Positions 27,630 through 37,192 of a stretch of 64,000 nucleotides of DNA are shown here, piece after piece. Under the pieces are notes generated by a model. The model was not told the origin of the DNA, did no database searches, and saw only the letters and a program-made list of their open reading frames with translations. This DNA is from Paenibacillus piscarius (GTDB taxonomy: Bacteria > Bacillota > Bacilli > Paenibacillales > Paenibacillaceae): NCBI RefSeq assembly GCF_022234545.1, contig NZ_JAIEUI010000002.1, positions 286,327 through 350,326 of the forward strand. The letters are read 5' to 3'. How positions within the stretch are numbered: the stretch's first letter is position 1; every line of letters begins with the position of its first letter. The position numbers and the translations under genes were made by a program.

Positions 27630-28541
27630 ATGAAACTTAGCCGCCCGAACGCAGGTGTCTTTCCTCCCGTTCCGACGATTCTTGATTCTACCGGAAAGTT
27701 CGACCGTGCAGGTATGAAGCTGCTGATTGACCGGTTGATTGGGCAGGGGGTTCACGGAATGTTGTTCTTAGGAACCGCCGGAGAATTCACCCTGTTCACC
27801 GCAGAGCAGCGCGAAGAGATTGCAGAAGCATGCCTGGAGTATACGGACGGCCGCATTCCGGCCTGGATCGGCACCGGCAGCAACACGGTAGCTGAGACTC
27901 TGCGGCTGTCCCGCCATGCTGCCGAGCATGGAGCTACCGGCATCGTTATCATGAATCCGTATTACTACAAGCTGAGCGAGGACGCTCTGTTCTCGCATTT
28001 TGCCGCTGTGCTGGAAGCCGTCGATGTGCCACTCATGCTGTACAACTTCCCGGCTATGACCGGCCAGGACCTCAGTCCGGCCTTCGTTGCCCGCCTGGCC
28101 GCCCATTATCCGAATGTACTCGGCATCAAGGATACCGTGGATCAGCTTAGCCATATCCGCCAGATGATCATGCAGGTTAAGGCGGTCAGCCCTGACTTCT
28201 CCGTCTTCTGCGGGTTCGACGAATACCTGCTGCCTACGCTGGCTGCGGGTGGAGACGGGGCAATTGCTGCCAGCGCCAACTTTGCTCCCGAGCTGATGTT
28301 GGGTGTGTATGACAGCTTCAAGCGGGGCGACTTGGCCGGAGTGCTCGAATTCCAGAAGCGTCTGATTGAGATTCCGGCGCTGTATGCCATCGATGATCCG
28401 TTCGTAGCTTCTATTAAAGAAGCCGTCCGTCTATCCGGCCTGCCGGTATCGACTTACAGTCTGGCTTCGCCTGGGGTATGGAGTGCGGATCATGAGGATA
28501 GGCTGAAGCAGATTTTCAGCCGGGCAGGTATTGCTCATTAA
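27630..28541 (+). CDS. DHDPS/NAL family aldolase, YagE/KDG-aldolase type
   Basis: A 303-residue class I pyruvate-dependent aldolase. The Schiff-base lysine is expected at 167 (GIKDTV), the catalytic tyrosine at 138 (LYNFPAMTGQDLSP), and the pyruvate-binding GTAGEF at 48-53. The sequence runs closely along E. coli YagE as I recall it, an enzyme that splits 2-keto-3-deoxy-sugar acids to pyruvate and an aldehyde. It would cleave the product of the divergent dehydratase (to glycolaldehyde) and could also cleave KDG from UxuA (to glyceraldehyde). AGGAGG lies upstream of the ATG. Confidence 0.85.
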   Translation: MKLSRPNAGVFPPVPTILDSTGKFDRAGMKLLIDRLIGQGVHGMLFLGTAGEFTLFTAEQREEIAEACLEYTDGRIPAWIGTGSNTVAETLRLSRHAAEHGATGIVIMNPYYYKLSEDALFSHFAAVLEAVDVPLMLYNFPAMTGQDLSPAFVARLAAHYPNVLGIKDTVDQLSHIRQMIMQVKAVSPDFSVFCGFDEYLLPTLAAGGDGAIAASANFAPELMLGVYDSFKRGDLAGVLEFQKRLIEIPALYAIDDPFVASIKEAVRLSGLPVSTYSLASPGVWSADHEDRLKQIFSRAGIAH

Positions 28542-28640
28542 CTCCGTCGGTGTTGACGCGGTACACCTTCCTTCCCTGTGCCTGATCGGTTATACTTTTG
28601 TTCAGATGCACAACTGCACAGCATAAGGGAGGAATCCTGG

Positions 28641-29669
28641 TTGTTTCAGCTATCAGGCAAGCAGGCGCAGGAGATTGTGGACAAGATGATGATGGATATT
28701 CCCTATAACATCAACATTATGAACCATGAGGGAATTATTATCGGCAGCGGGAACAAGGCCAGAATCGGCACGGTACATCAGGGGGCGATCGAGGCGCTGT
28801 CCACCGGGCAGATGGTCGAGGTGATGGAGGATGGTCTCTATGAGAAAAAAGGCACCAACGAACCGATCGTTATCGGCAATACCCGCGTTGGTGTGATCGG
28901 CATCTCCGGCAGCCCGGAGGAGGTCCGGCCCTTCTGCAATATCGTCAGAACTACGGTCTCCCTGCTGATTGAACAGAGGCATACGCTGGAGCATCTCGCC
29001 AATGAGGCGAACCGCAAAAAGGCGCTGCTGGAGATGCTGCTCGCCCACCAGGGGGCTTATTCCCAGAAGCTGCGCAAAGAAGCGGCGCTCTATCAGATTG
29101 ACCTGCTGCTGAGGACCACTGTTCTCTATCTCACGCATGTGCGGCCTGAGCCGGATGAGACCAAGCTGCTGTTCACTCATCCCTCCTTCCAGCTTGATGA
29201 GGATACATGGGTGATGCTGGTCCAGAACCGGCCGGACTGCAGCCGGCTGATTGACGAGCTGCTGCACAGCCAGCCGCAGCTGCTGGTCGCTTCCAGCCAT
29301 TTGGAAGCCAGCATCGCTGAAGGCTACCGCCAGGCGAAGGCTTCCCTTGGCGTGCTGCTGGCGCTCCGCCCTGCTGCCCGGTCGATCCGCTACGAGGATG
29401 CGGAATTCCTGGTGAAGCTCAGCCATGCTAGGCTGGTGGATAAGCTAAGCACGGTGATCAAGCTGGAGGATACCGCCGATCTGCTGGAGACGCTCCGCAG
29501 CTTCATCAATCACAATTGCAGCGTCTCGCAGACGGCCGAGCATCTGAACATCCACCGCAACACGCTGCAATACCGGCTGAAACGGATTGAGAGTATTACC
29601 GGCAAGGACCCGCGGGATCTGCTGCAGCTGTTTGAGCTGACGCATGAGCTGCTGGCGCTGTACAAGTAG
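28641..29669 (+). CDS. CdaR-type sugar diacid regulator
   Basis: A 342-residue activator. An N-terminal sugar-diacid recognition domain lies at about 1-130 (NINIMNHEGIIIGSGNKARIGTVHQGA, TRVGVIGISGSPEEVRPF). A C-terminal PucR-type helix-turn-helix lies at about 280-340 (CSVSQTAEHLNIHRNTLQYRLKRIESITGKDP). The TTG at 28641 is chosen because GGGAGG sits eight bases upstream and the domain begins right after it. CdaR-type proteins activate glycerate or glucarate genes. The convergent glycerate kinase and GntP permease next door are the likely targets. Confidence 0.86.
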   Translation: MFQLSGKQAQEIVDKMMMDIPYNINIMNHEGIIIGSGNKARIGTVHQGAIEALSTGQMVEVMEDGLYEKKGTNEPIVIGNTRVGVIGISGSPEEVRPFCNIVRTTVSLLIEQRHTLEHLANEANRKKALLEMLLAHQGAYSQKLRKEAALYQIDLLLRTTVLYLTHVRPEPDETKLLFTHPSFQLDEDTWVMLVQNRPDCSRLIDELLHSQPQLLVASSHLEASIAEGYRQAKASLGVLLALRPAARSIRYEDAEFLVKLSHARLVDKLSTVIKLEDTADLLETLRSFINHNCSVSQTAEHLNIHRNTLQYRLKRIESITGKDPRDLLQLFELTHELLALYK

Positions 29670-29685
29670 CTTTTTATTAAAAGTC

Positions 29686-29715
29686 TAGCCCCGGGGATAC
29701 GGTTCCCCGGGGCTA
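29686..29715. terminator. bidirectional terminator
   Basis: TAGCCCCGGGG (29686-29696) pairs perfectly with CCCCGGGGCTA (29705-29715) over an 8-nt loop. TCTTT follows on one side and AAAAG precedes it (CTTTT on the other strand). It separates the convergent cdaR-like and glycerate kinase genes. Confidence 0.85.
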
Positions 29716-29731
29716 TCTTTATTGCAAGTGC

Positions 29732-30874
29732 TTATTCAGCCAGCTTCAGCAGTCTGGCGATATTCTCGCAGGTCCGCTCGACATTGGCCGGTCCGTCCGC
29801 GAGCAGCTGCTCCAGGTTGGATGCGCCCGGCACAATGCCGAATATGGCATCAATGCCTTCGGCATACAGCGTATCAATCCCTTCGCCGATGTATCCGGCC
29901 AGGGCGATTACCTTTTTGCCGCTGGCCTTGGCAGTACGGGCGACGCCGTATGGCGTTTTGCCGAATTTGGTCTGGAAATCGATTCCGCCTTCACCGGTGA
30001 AGACCCAGTCCGCCTGCTCCAGCTTCTGCTGAAGGGCAGTGTATTCGATCACAATCTCGATCCCCTTCTGCAGCGTTGCCTGGGTGAAGATCATTAGGCC
30101 CGCGCCCAGTCCCCCCGCCGCTCCCGCTCCCGGCAGGTCGCGCACATCCATGTGCAACTGCTCCTTCACCACCTCCGCATAATGGGCGAGATTGGCGTCA
30201 AGCTGCTGGACCATGGCAGGGGTGGCCCCTTTTTGCGGACCAAATACTGCCGAAGCCCCCTGCTCCCCGCATAACGGATTCGTCACATCGCAGGCTACTA
30301 TCAGCTGCGTCTCCTTCAGTCTGGCATCCAGGCTGCTAACATCCACATTCACCAGTCTGCCCAGAGCGCCGCCGCCGCGCGGAAGCTGACCGCCGTCTTC
30401 ATCCAGGAATCTTGCGCCGAGCGCTTCGGCCATTCCTGCACCGCCGTCATTGGTGGCACTGCCGCCGATGCCGATAATAATTTTGCGGATACCCCGGTTC
30501 AGACATTCCAGAATCAGCTCGCCCGTCCCGTAGGTTGTGGTGATTAGCGGATTGCGCTCCGCCTTATCCACCAGCTGAATGCCGCTGGCCGAAGCCATCT
30601 CGACCGCCGCCGTCTGCCCGTCGCCGAGAATTCCGAATTTGGCCATGACCGGCTGGCCCAGCGGCCCTGTTACCTCTTTATCATGAATCTCTCCGCCGGA
30701 AGCATCGACCAGGGATTGAACGGTCCCTTCGCCCCCGTCCGCCATCGGAACATGAATGTAGGTTGCTTCCGGGTATATTTTGCGTAATCCGGCTTCCATC
30801 GCTGTGCACACTTCCTTAGCGGTCATGCTCTCCTTGAAGGAATCCGGCGCCAGTACAAAGGTTCTCTCGCTCAT
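29732..30874 (-). CDS. glycerate kinase (GarK/GlxK family)
   Basis: A 380-residue class II-type glycerate kinase. Signatures include LAPDSFKESMTAKEV near the start, MADGGEGT, IGIGGSATNDGGAGMAEALGARF (about 136-158), and the C-terminal DWVFTGEGGIDFQTKFGKTPYGVA. It phosphorylates glycerate to a phosphoglycerate for glycolysis. ATG 30874 lies seven bases after GAGG; the GTG two codons earlier is less well placed. It is downstream of the GntP permease (23 bp) in one unit and convergent with the CdaR-type regulator. It could also receive glyceraldehyde-derived glycerate from KDG cleavage. Confidence 0.9.
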   Translation of the reverse strand: MSERTFVLAPDSFKESMTAKEVCTAMEAGLRKIYPEATYIHVPMADGGEGTVQSLVDASGGEIHDKEVTGPLGQPVMAKFGILGDGQTAAVEMASASGIQLVDKAERNPLITTTYGTGELILECLNRGIRKIIIGIGGSATNDGGAGMAEALGARFLDEDGGQLPRGGGALGRLVNVDVSSLDARLKETQLIVACDVTNPLCGEQGASAVFGPQKGATPAMVQQLDANLAHYAEVVKEQLHMDVRDLPGAGAAGGLGAGLMIFTQATLQKGIEIVIEYTALQQKLEQADWVFTGEGGIDFQTKFGKTPYGVARTAKASGKKVIALAGYIGEGIDTLYAEGIDAIFGIVPGASNLEQLLADGPANVERTCENIARLLKLAE

Positions 30875-30897
30875 TTCCACACCTCATCTATCCATTA

Positions 30898-32199
30898 TTA
30901 TAGTAAAAATCCGTATACGATTGTAGCCACAACCGTCATCGTCCCGCCGACCAGCGCCTCGTAAGGGATTAAGCCCATGCGCTGCTTGATCGTCATTTTC
31001 ATGCTATCAGCGGTGACATGGAAGTACGTGCCCTGCGGCAGCGAGTCGATAACCGTCGCCCCGGTATGGACCATCACAGCTGCAGCCAGCGGTGCGGTGC
31101 CCATGTTCAGAATGGCTTGTCCGAAGGAACCGGTCGCCACAATAACACCCGTTGAGGTGGAGGCAGTCGCCGCGGCCATCAGAATCCCGGAGATCGGCGC
31201 CAGGAAGGTGCCGGAGATGCCGGACAGCTCAATCAGATGCACCACCTGCGCGGACAGATTGGAAGCCGAGATCAGCCCGGCGATGCCGCCCGCACCGATG
31301 AGGATCAGGACGGTTGCTGTCATTTTGCTGAGACCGGAGGAGGTATATTGCAGCACCTTGCTCCCCTGGCCCATCGCCAGCATTCCGATAATGCCCGCCA
31401 GCGGCAGGATGTACATCGCATCCACCTTGAGCTTGGTCAGCGCTTCGATGCCCGAGATCGAGCCGATCGGATTGATCATCAGCAGCACAATCGCAACCAG
31501 CGGGGCCACGATGGCTCTGCCGAGCGGCGGGTACACGGAGTTACTTGCACTATTGCTGCCGTTAGCTGCTTCTTCGTCGGTAACCTTAATTCCTTTGGTC
31601 TTCAGCATCGAGGCCAGGATAACGGTTACAATTAATCCGCAGATGGCCGGAATGACGCCTGCCAGCATCACATGGCTTAAGTCTAGCTCGAAGCCGCGCG
31701 CAGCAGCAATCGTATTCGGATTGGGCGAGATGATGTTCCCTGCCTTGCCTCCGCCGGACAATGCCAGCAGCAGCGCCAGCTTGGAGATTCCCATCTTGTT
31801 GCCGACCGACAAAGCAATCGGCGCTACAATCAATACCGCTACCGGGATGAACACGCCCATTGCCGTAATGACCATCGTTGCCAGCGCCAGAGCCAGGATG
31901 GCCTTGCTTCCGCCGAATTTTTTCACAATCGCCTGGGCTATGGCTTCCGCTGCTCCCGACTCCATCATCACACCGGCGAGCACACCGGCGGCTAGCACCC
32001 GCAGCACCGTGCCCATGACACTTTGAGTACCGCTTACAAGAACGCTTACCGTCTGTTCGAGATTGGCTCCGCCGATCAGCGCGCCCACGATGGCCCCCAG
32101 GAACAGAGCGTAGACCGGATTCAGTTTCTTCAGAATCAGGATAATGGCAATTGCCAGTCCTGCCAGTGCTCCATACCAACCAATGATTAACCCTTCCAT
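30898..32199 (-). CDS. GntP family permease (gluconate/glycerate type)
   Basis: About 433 residues and strongly hydrophobic, with 12 or more membrane segments. GntP-type signatures include LSGGGKAGNIISPNPNTIAAARGF (about 143-166) and ATASTSTGVIVATGSFGQ (about 340-357). It imports a sugar acid or glycerate by proton symport. ATG 32199 lies nine bases after GGGGGA; a GTG at 32232 is possible but has no ribosome site. As first gene before the glycerate kinase it most likely carries glycerate or a related acid. Confidence 0.87.
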   Translation of the reverse strand: MEGLIIGWYGALAGLAIAIILILKKLNPVYALFLGAIVGALIGGANLEQTVSVLVSGTQSVMGTVLRVLAAGVLAGVMMESGAAEAIAQAIVKKFGGSKAILALALATMVITAMGVFIPVAVLIVAPIALSVGNKMGISKLALLLALSGGGKAGNIISPNPNTIAAARGFELDLSHVMLAGVIPAICGLIVTVILASMLKTKGIKVTDEEAANGSNSASNSVYPPLGRAIVAPLVAIVLLMINPIGSISGIEALTKLKVDAMYILPLAGIIGMLAMGQGSKVLQYTSSGLSKMTATVLILIGAGGIAGLISASNLSAQVVHLIELSGISGTFLAPISGILMAAATASTSTGVIVATGSFGQAILNMGTAPLAAAVMVHTGATVIDSLPQGTYFHVTADSMKMTIKQRMGLIPYEALVGGTMTVVATIVYGFLL

Positions 32200-32232
32200 T
32201 TTCAAAAATCCCCCTAAGAACTTGTTGAACAC

Positions 32233-32730
32233 GCTCTCATTATAAGTCCCCGCAGCCGCAAAAGAATATTGATGAACGGACGAAATGCATTGTGCAAGTG
32301 ACCAACGGGAAAAGTGATGTTTCGCACAGGTTGGCGGAGGTTGAGTACATTCGGCTCGGCCCCTCCCACGTGTCTAATGTGTTCGATTTTTCGACCATAT
32401 CCCGCCCGCGGACTCACAGTACGCTATTTGTGAATTTACCGGGTTTGTGAGCCGTTCGCGGACCGTGAGGCCGTTATCCTCCATATGGAGGGTCCATTTG
32501 ACTGACAATTGCTGCAATAAGCGCATCTCAGTCCGCAGGCAGCGAGGTTTGGACGAGGTTTGACGAAGATTAGGCGACGATTGCTGCGGCTTGGGGGTTT
32601 TGCGTGGATGGGTGCGGCGGATGGATTACGGCACGAAATGCTATCAAAAAAATTATCTCTTCCCCGCAACATTACATATATTGGCTAAACATTTCGCGCT
32701 ATACTCTATTGTAAGCGTTCTTACACTCAT
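32233..32730. other. long divergent intergenic region with palindrome
   Basis: About 500 bp between the leftward GntP gene and the rightward kinase gene, with no open gene of normal codon use. TAATGTGTTCGATTTTTCGA (about 32373) looks like a single decayed unit of the GTTCGGTTTTTAACATAC repeat family. Just before the kinase gene, TGTAAGCGTTCTTACA (32710-32725) has TGTAAG/CTTACA arms and could be a regulator site resembling a widened cre. Nothing else is recognised. Confidence 0.4.
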
Positions 32731-32754
32731 GTGCTTACGGAGGGGATTGTATTC

Positions 32755-34545
32755 GTGTATACCCGCATCATCACCCTGATGAACAACCTGAGACTCAGGA
32801 CTAAGCTCTTCCTCTCGTTCGGCAGCGTCGTGCTGATTCCGGTGCTCATTGTGGGGGTATTTCTAACCAGTGAGCTGCGGAACATGGCGATGAACAATGC
32901 GCTGAAGCAGGTGGCGGCGAATGTGGACCGGGTGAAGAAACGGACCAGCGAGATGCTGAACATCCCGCTGGATATCGCTTACCGCCTGTCCAATGACAGC
33001 CGGCTGGAGGAGGCCGCGAACCACCGCTATGAATCCGTCTACGATGTGGTCCAGGCCTATTGGAAGTATCCCGACTTCCGCGATTTCGTCCGGCTGTACA
33101 AGGAAATCTCCAGCATCCGGCTGTATATCGACAACCCGACGGTGCTGGACAACTGGGAGTTCCTCCAGGCCGATGCAGCGGTCACCCGGGAGCCGTGGTA
33201 CCAGCTGGCCCTCAGCCAGAAGGCCCTGGCCTTCTGGAGTTATATCCCCGATTCCCGCAACGGCCAGTATTATCTCAGCCTGATCCGCAAGGTCGATTTC
33301 CTCAAGCAGCGGACCACCGGCGTGCTGGTCATTAATGTGAATTCAGAGCAGCTCAGCAGCATTCTGAACCAGGAGACCTTCGAGACCATTATTGTCGATG
33401 AGAATGACAACATTGTCGCCTCCAACCGTTCCGGAACACTAGGCAGAACACTGCAGGACATCAACCTCAAGCCACCGTCCCCCCTTCCCGGACACGGGCC
33501 TGCAGATATTACGATTGACGGGCAATCCTTCAAAATGCTGGTCGATGACTGGCATCCCGAGGGCAGTTTGAACAGCCTGCGGATTATCTCGATTTTCTCA
33601 GTGGAGAGTATTGTCAGCGAGCCGAACCGGATTATCTCACTGGCCACCACGGTCATTATCTCCTCCCTCATTCTCGCAATCATCCTGATCTATTACTTCT
33701 CACGCCTGCTTACGGGACGGATGCTGCACTTAAGCAAACACATCTCCAAGGTCGCTTCCGGGAACCTGGGTGCCAGGCTGGTGATCGACGGCAAAGACGA
33801 AATCGGCCAATTGGCCCGGCAGTTCAATCATATGGTGCGCAATATCAACGACCTGATGAGCGAGGTGCAGGAGTCCAACCGGCAGAAGAATGCCATCCTG
33901 CTGAAGCAGAATGAAATCAAGTTCAAAATGATGGCCAGCCAGATCAATCCCCACTTCCTGTTCAATGCGCTGGAATCGATCCGCATGAAGGCCCATACCC
34001 GGGGACAGACCGATATTGCCCAGGTGGTACGGCTGCTGGGGAAGATGATGCGCAAGAATCTGGAGGTCGCCGGCGGCCGGATCTCGCTGCAGAGCGAGCT
34101 GGAGACGGTGAACTGCTATCTGGTAATCCAGAAATTCCGTTATAATGACCGGCTTGCCTATGAACTCTATGTCGATCCGGCAGCTAACGAAGTTCAGATC
34201 CCGCCGCTGATCATCCAGCCGCTGGTGGAGAATTGCGTGATCCATGGCCTGGAGGACCGGATGGACGGCGGAATGGTCCGGGTGGATATCCGGGTGGAGG
34301 AAGCGATGCTTAAGGTGCAGGTATCCGATAACGGAATCGGTATCCCGGCGGCACGGCTGGCAGAGCTCCGGGAGATGCTGGACAACAATGATGATTATGA
34401 GACCCACAGTATCGGAATGCGCAACATCCATCTGCGGCTGAAGCTGACCTACGGCCCGGAATGCGGCCTGAGCCTGGCCAGCCAGAGCGGATACGGCACA
34501 CAGATCAGCTTCGCCATCCCCTTAAGGAGTGATTCCTATGTATAG
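32755..34545 (+). CDS. YesM-type sensor histidine kinase
   Basis: About 596 residues. A membrane segment near 18-40 (LFLSFGSVVLIPVLIVGVFL) is followed by an extracellular sensor of the Cache type, a second membrane segment near 298-318, HAMP (about 320-372), then a His_kinase domain with the phospho-accepting His at about 402 (QINPHFLFNALES) and an ATPase domain (VIHGLEDRM at about 494, DNGIGIP). GTG 32755 follows GGAGGGG by nine bases. It overlaps the response regulator gene by eight bases. It probably senses a sugar outside the cell and controls the importer downstream. Confidence 0.88.
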   Translation: MYTRIITLMNNLRLRTKLFLSFGSVVLIPVLIVGVFLTSELRNMAMNNALKQVAANVDRVKKRTSEMLNIPLDIAYRLSNDSRLEEAANHRYESVYDVVQAYWKYPDFRDFVRLYKEISSIRLYIDNPTVLDNWEFLQADAAVTREPWYQLALSQKALAFWSYIPDSRNGQYYLSLIRKVDFLKQRTTGVLVINVNSEQLSSILNQETFETIIVDENDNIVASNRSGTLGRTLQDINLKPPSPLPGHGPADITIDGQSFKMLVDDWHPEGSLNSLRIISIFSVESIVSEPNRIISLATTVIISSLILAIILIYYFSRLLTGRMLHLSKHISKVASGNLGARLVIDGKDEIGQLARQFNHMVRNINDLMSEVQESNRQKNAILLKQNEIKFKMMASQINPHFLFNALESIRMKAHTRGQTDIAQVVRLLGKMMRKNLEVAGGRISLQSELETVNCYLVIQKFRYNDRLAYELYVDPAANEVQIPPLIIQPLVENCVIHGLEDRMDGGMVRVDIRVEEAMLKVQVSDNGIGIPAARLAELREMLDNNDDYETHSIGMRNIHLRLKLTYGPECGLSLASQSGYGTQISFAIPLRSDSYV

Positions 34546-36136
34546 CGTGTTAATCGTTGATGATGAATTATCCATCCGGGAAGGACTGACTACACTGCTC
34601 GACTGGGAGAGCCTCGGCTACCAGGTGGTGGATACCGCAGCCAATGCAGTGGAAGCCCGGCATAAGGCTGAGCTGTACTGCCCGGACCTGATGATTGTCG
34701 ATATAAGGATGCCGGGAAAAGACGGGCTGGAGCTGGTACGCGAGCTGCGCGAGGCTAAGCTGGATATGCATATCCTCATTCTGAGCGGCTATGCCGACTT
34801 CAGCTATGCCCGGCGTGCGCTGTCTTACGACATCGATAATTATCTGCTGAAGCCGGTGGATGAAGAGGAATTGCAGCGCTACCTGACCGGTCTGTCTGCA
34901 CTGCTGGCCGAGCAGGCGGCCAAGCGGAAGAACCATTCGGCCGCCAAGGTGTGGAGCCGGGAGATGCTGGTCCAGTCCCTGCTGCTGGAGCGCAGCCCGG
35001 ACCCTGCGCCCGCTCTGATGGATTCAGCGCTGGAAGCAGGGCTCCTCTGGGATTCGTACCAGATTGTCCTGATCCGCCTGCTGCTGCAGGATTATGCCGA
35101 CAACGGTCCAGTGGCCGCAGTCAAAACCCGGCTGACCGCCAGCCTGGAGGACAGCCGCCGGGGCGTCGTTTTCTCGCTGGACTCTTATCTCGGCGTTCTG
35201 CTTCAGCCCTCCTACCAGAAGGAGCTGGTCCACCAGATGATGGTCCGGCAGATCCGTGAGGCCGCCGCCGCAGAGGGGCTGGAATGCATCATCACCGCCG
35301 GAGACCGGGTAGAACGCTTGGGCGCACTGCCGGACTCCCATCAATCGGCGCTGGCCCGGATGAAGGACCATTTCTTCTATGACGAGCCAGGGATGATCGG
35401 CCCGGATTCACGCAAGCTGAAGCTGGGGCAGCCCGCGAATCCCCAGGAGACCGAGAGCCGGTTAATCCCGGTGATGGACCGGCTGTATTTCGCCATGGAT
35501 ACCGGGAACGTTGCTGCAATCGCGGCCCTGATCCAGGAGGCGGGGGAGCTTATGACCGCAGCCGGGTTATCCGAGATGGCGGTCAAATCCTTCTATGTGC
35601 GGGCGGTAACCTCCATCTCCGGCAAGCTCTCCGTTCATTACAAGGAGCTGGGTCCGGCACAGAGCCGGATGGACGGACAGATTGAGCAAATCTACAGACA
35701 TACCTCTCTACCCGCACTTCAGCGCTATATCACTGGTCTGCTGGAGCAGTATGCCGGGGAAATTATCCGCGATGATATGGATGTGCTGATGAAGCGGATG
35801 GTGCATCTGATCCACCGGCATTATGCCGAGAATCTGAAGCTGGAGACGCTGGCCGATGTATTCACCTACAGCAGTGCCTATCTGGGCAAGCTGTTCAAGA
35901 ACAGCATGGGCTGCTCCTTCAACACGTATCTGGACACCATCCGCATCGGGAAGGCCAAGGAGCTGCTGGACCAGGGCAGCAAAATCCACCAGGCCGCCAG
36001 CCGGGTCGGATTCAGCGACGTGGATTATTTTCGTGAAAAGTTCAAGAAAATTGCGGGTATCTCTCCTTCCGCCTACCGCAGACAGGGACTAAAGCCGGAG
36101 GACGAGTTTTCAGAAAGCGCTTACGAAAATGACTGA
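34538..36136 (+). CDS. YesN-type response regulator (receiver + AraC)
   Basis: 532 residues. The receiver domain has phospho-acceptor Asp55 (LMIVDIRMPG) and acidic pocket VDDE at 7-10. A long middle region follows, then a C-terminal AraC double helix-turn-helix (about 430-525; LETLADVFTYSSAYLGKLFKNSMGCSF, IHQAASRVGFSDVDYFREKFKKIAG). The start overlaps the kinase stop and follows AAGGAGT. It is the partner of the upstream kinase and is expected to activate the ABC genes starting at 36224. Confidence 0.9.
   Translation: MYSVLIVDDELSIREGLTTLLDWESLGYQVVDTAANAVEARHKAELYCPDLMIVDIRMPGKDGLELVRELREAKLDMHILILSGYADFSYARRALSYDIDNYLLKPVDEEELQRYLTGLSALLAEQAAKRKNHSAAKVWSREMLVQSLLLERSPDPAPALMDSALEAGLLWDSYQIVLIRLLLQDYADNGPVAAVKTRLTASLEDSRRGVVFSLDSYLGVLLQPSYQKELVHQMMVRQIREAAAAEGLECIITAGDRVERLGALPDSHQSALARMKDHFFYDEPGMIGPDSRKLKLGQPANPQETESRLIPVMDRLYFAMDTGNVAAIAALIQEAGELMTAAGLSEMAVKSFYVRAVTSISGKLSVHYKELGPAQSRMDGQIEQIYRHTSLPALQRYITGLLEQYAGEIIRDDMDVLMKRMVHLIHRHYAENLKLETLADVFTYSSAYLGKLFKNSMGCSFNTYLDTIRIGKAKELLDQGSKIHQAASRVGFSDVDYFREKFKKIAGISPSAYRRQGLKPEDEFSESAYEND
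36111..36124 (+). promoter_or_regulatory. cre-like site before ABC operon
   Basis: AGAAAGCGCTTACG fits the catabolite-responsive-element pattern (TGNAANCGNTNNCA) apart from the outer bases. It overlaps the last codons of the response regulator gene and lies 100 bp upstream of the permease start. CcpA control is possible; no protein evidence is in the window. Confidence 0.45.
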
Positions 36137-36223
36137 TTTCCCCCTGTTTTTCCGCTTAAATCTTCGGGTGTTGCCTGATTTGCCGCGGCCTTATGATAGA
36201 GCTATATCGAAGGAGGGACATAA

Positions 36224-37180
36224 ATGAAAGCGATTACTACCATGGCGAAGCCTAAGCCGGGGAACTCAGCCGCCCGCTTCTGGGCGAAGTTCCGGCAGCA
36301 GAAGTATCTCTACATGATGGCTGTCCCTTTTGTCCTCTGGGCGTTCGTCTTCAGCTATTTGCCGCTCTGGGGGTGGACGATGGCCTTCCAGAAGTATAAG
36401 CCGGGCAAATCCTTTTTCGAGCAAAAGTGGGTCGGGCTGCAATACTTCCGGGAGCTCTTCCAGGATGAGCAATTCTTCAATGCCCTGCGCAATACCCTGG
36501 CGATGAGTATCATGGGGCTGCTGGCGGGCTTCATCATTCCCATTATTTTCGCTGTTCTGCTCAATGAGGTCAGGCTGCAGGTGCTGAAGCGCTTCGTGCA
36601 GACGGTCTCTTATCTGCCCCACTTCGTCTCCTGGGTAGTCGCTGCCGGGATTATCACCAAGATGCTCTCCACCGACAACGGCGCTGTGAACGATCTGCTC
36701 ATGGGCCTGAATATTATCAACGAACCGATCCAGTTCATGGCCAAGGGCAATCTGTTCTGGGGTATTGTAACCGCTTCCGATGTCTGGAAGGAGACCGGCT
36801 GGAACACGATTATCTACCTCGCCGCCATCTCGGGGATCGGGCCGGAGCTGTACGAGGCTGCCAAAGTCGACGGTGCGAGCCGGCTGCAGCAGGTGCGTCA
36901 TATCACATTTCCGGGCATCCGGGGAACGATCGTGATCCTGCTCATTATGTCCATCGGCCATCTGATCAGCATCGGCTTCGAGAAGCAGTTCCTGCTCGGC
37001 AACAATCTGGTGCGCGATTATTCCCAGACGCTTGACCTGTATGCGCTCAATTACGGGCTCGGCATGGGACGGTTCTCCTTCGGGACGGCGATTAATATTT
37101 TCAACTCGGTGGTGAGTGTGATTCTGCTCTTTACCGCCAATGGCATTTTCAAAAAAATAACCAAAGAAAGCATCATATAG
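36224..37180 (+). CDS. sugar ABC transporter permease, LplB type
   Basis: 318 residues with six membrane segments after a basic N-terminus. EAA loop LYEAAKVDGASRLQQVRHITFPG at about 205-227. ATG follows AAGGAGGG. It pairs with the permease at 37193 (12 bp away) and the lipoprotein at 38170. This is the second importer of the window with no ATPase gene. Confidence 0.88.
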   Translation: MKAITTMAKPKPGNSAARFWAKFRQQKYLYMMAVPFVLWAFVFSYLPLWGWTMAFQKYKPGKSFFEQKWVGLQYFRELFQDEQFFNALRNTLAMSIMGLLAGFIIPIIFAVLLNEVRLQVLKRFVQTVSYLPHFVSWVVAAGIITKMLSTDNGAVNDLLMGLNIINEPIQFMAKGNLFWGIVTASDVWKETGWNTIIYLAAISGIGPELYEAAKVDGASRLQQVRHITFPGIRGTIVILLIMSIGHLISIGFEKQFLLGNNLVRDYSQTLDLYALNYGLGMGRFSFGTAINIFNSVVSVILLFTANGIFKKITKESII

Positions 37181-37192
37181 GAGGCCCTGCTC

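Noticed and set aside
27630..28541. Dihydrodipicolinate synthase (dapA)
   Set aside because: Same fold, but the LMLYNFPAMTGQDLSP region and the context match YagE/KDG-type aldolases, not lysine synthesis.
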